A stretch of DNA of 59,686 bases from Tateyamaria sp. syn59 (lineage in GTDB: Bacteria > Pseudomonadota > Alphaproteobacteria > Rhodobacterales > Rhodobacteraceae). The stretch spans positions 1 through 59,686 of the forward strand of contig NZ_VCBA01000014.1 in assembly GCF_007995245.1 (NCBI RefSeq). Direction: 5' to 3'. How positions within the stretch are numbered: position 1 is the stretch's first letter; every line of letters starts with the position of its first letter. The notes under the pieces were generated by a model. The model was given only the letters and a program-made list of their open reading frames with translations, was not told the DNA's origin and made no database searches. The translations under genes and the position numbers were made by a program. Positions 59,520 through 59,686 of this stretch are shown here, piece after piece.

Positions 59520-59686
59520 GTACCATCCCCCGATCTCGCAAATCCTCGACAAAGGCCGTCACATCCGGCGCGATCACATCGACAGGCGCGTCATAGACCT
59601 GCGCCAGATCGGCTGAAATCTCGGCCAGACTAGCCTCTCCATCGAGCCGTCCGACAACAGCCTTACCCACCTGATCCAACACCAGC
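59503..59686 (-). CDS. pqqD: PqqD, C-terminal part (gene begins at positions 95-1)
   Basis: This piece carries residues 32 (valine, split codon) to 92 of PqqD: LVLDQVGKAVVGRLDGE, ISADLAQVYDAPVDVI and FVEDLRDRGMVHVRPR, then TAA at 59503-59505. The winged-helix-like PqqD fold and the domain end are typical. It joins the start of the window in frame, which shows that the molecule is circular. The pqqE start lies inside its last codons. Confidence 0.93.
   Translation of the reverse strand, partial: LVLDQVGKAVVGRLDGEASLAEISADLAQVYDAPVDVIAPDVTAFVEDLRDRGMVHVRPR

Noticed and set aside
1..59686. Tandem duplication or chromosomal pqq cluster as the explanation of the split pqqD
   Set aside because: The two pqqD pieces do not overlap or repeat; they join to one exact full-length gene, and a complete replication module is present.

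Overview
This window reads as one complete circular plasmid of 59,686 bp, opened inside pqqD. The minus-strand frame that starts pqqD at position 95 runs off base 1 and continues without a break from base 59686 to a stop at 59503. Together the two pieces give a normal 92-residue PqqD between pqqC and pqqE. A replication and partition module (Rep_3-type initiator, iterons, divergent parAB, parS-like palindromes) and a parDE addiction pair support this. I see no rRNA, tRNA, transposase, integrase, relaxase, conjugation gene or CRISPR array. The GC-rich codon use, the replicon type, the tungstate-linked formate dehydrogenase with DUF3305/DUF3306/DUF6494/DUF6505 partners and the form II cox genes point to a marine alphaproteobacterium of the Roseobacter group (Rhodobacterales). 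The species cannot be named from the sequence.

Layout, by circle position. (1) 58434-59686 plus 1-1845, minus strand: pqqABCDE followed by a secreted VWA protein. (2) 1930-12426, minus strand: a periplasmic formate dehydrogenase operon. In transcription order it holds DUF3305, DUF3306, a TorD-like chaperone, a small Tat protein, alpha and beta subunits, an FKBP isomerase, a cytochrome b subunit, a WD40-cytochrome c fusion, a 41-residue membrane peptide and an NtrC-like regulator without its GAFTGA loop. (3) 12756-17939: an iron-sulfur protein, an unusual cytochrome c and a small DUF6494/Mrp/DUF4444/DUF6505 operon. (4) 18033-20274: tungstate uptake (tupBCA). (5) 20401-24288: partition, origin and initiator. 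(6) 24298-34975: a sensor kinase, acetyl-CoA synthetase overlapping adenylate kinase, an acetate-type Na+ symporter with its small subunit, a CBS-nucleotidyltransferase and a membrane-bound DnaQ-type exonuclease. (7) 35028-35643: parDE. (8) 35650-39796: hybrid kinase, FIST sensor and LuxR-type regulator. (9) 39906-49445: a PQQ alcohol dehydrogenase with the lanthanide-type aspartate, two ABC systems, a beta-propeller protein, cytochrome c-550 and periplasmic binding proteins. (10) 49533-53838: coxG and a form II (AYRGAGR) molybdenum hydroxylase. (11) 53892-57734: ApbE, a NosR-like membrane flavo-iron-sulfur protein and an orphan ABC permease.

Together the genes describe a portable alcohol-oxidation system. 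The PQQ enzyme would oxidise ethanol or a similar alcohol in the periplasm, the molybdenum hydroxylase could take the aldehyde to the acid, and Acs with Adk would activate acetate while recycling AMP. The symporter imports acetate and the W-dependent formate dehydrogenase burns formate. This pathway is inferred from gene families, not shown.

The most notable unexplained signal is a dyad, ACGACTTTGGTCGT (arms ACGAC/GTCGT). It recurs in the intergenic regions of the PQQ-oxidation genes and is probably the operator of the plasmid's LuxR-type regulator. Other points of interest are the NtrC-like regulator without GAFTGA, a binding-protein/cytochrome c chimera, a degenerate biotin-ligase-like protein, and an ABC transporter whose permease lies about 13 kb from its other parts yet carries the same operator at the same spacing.
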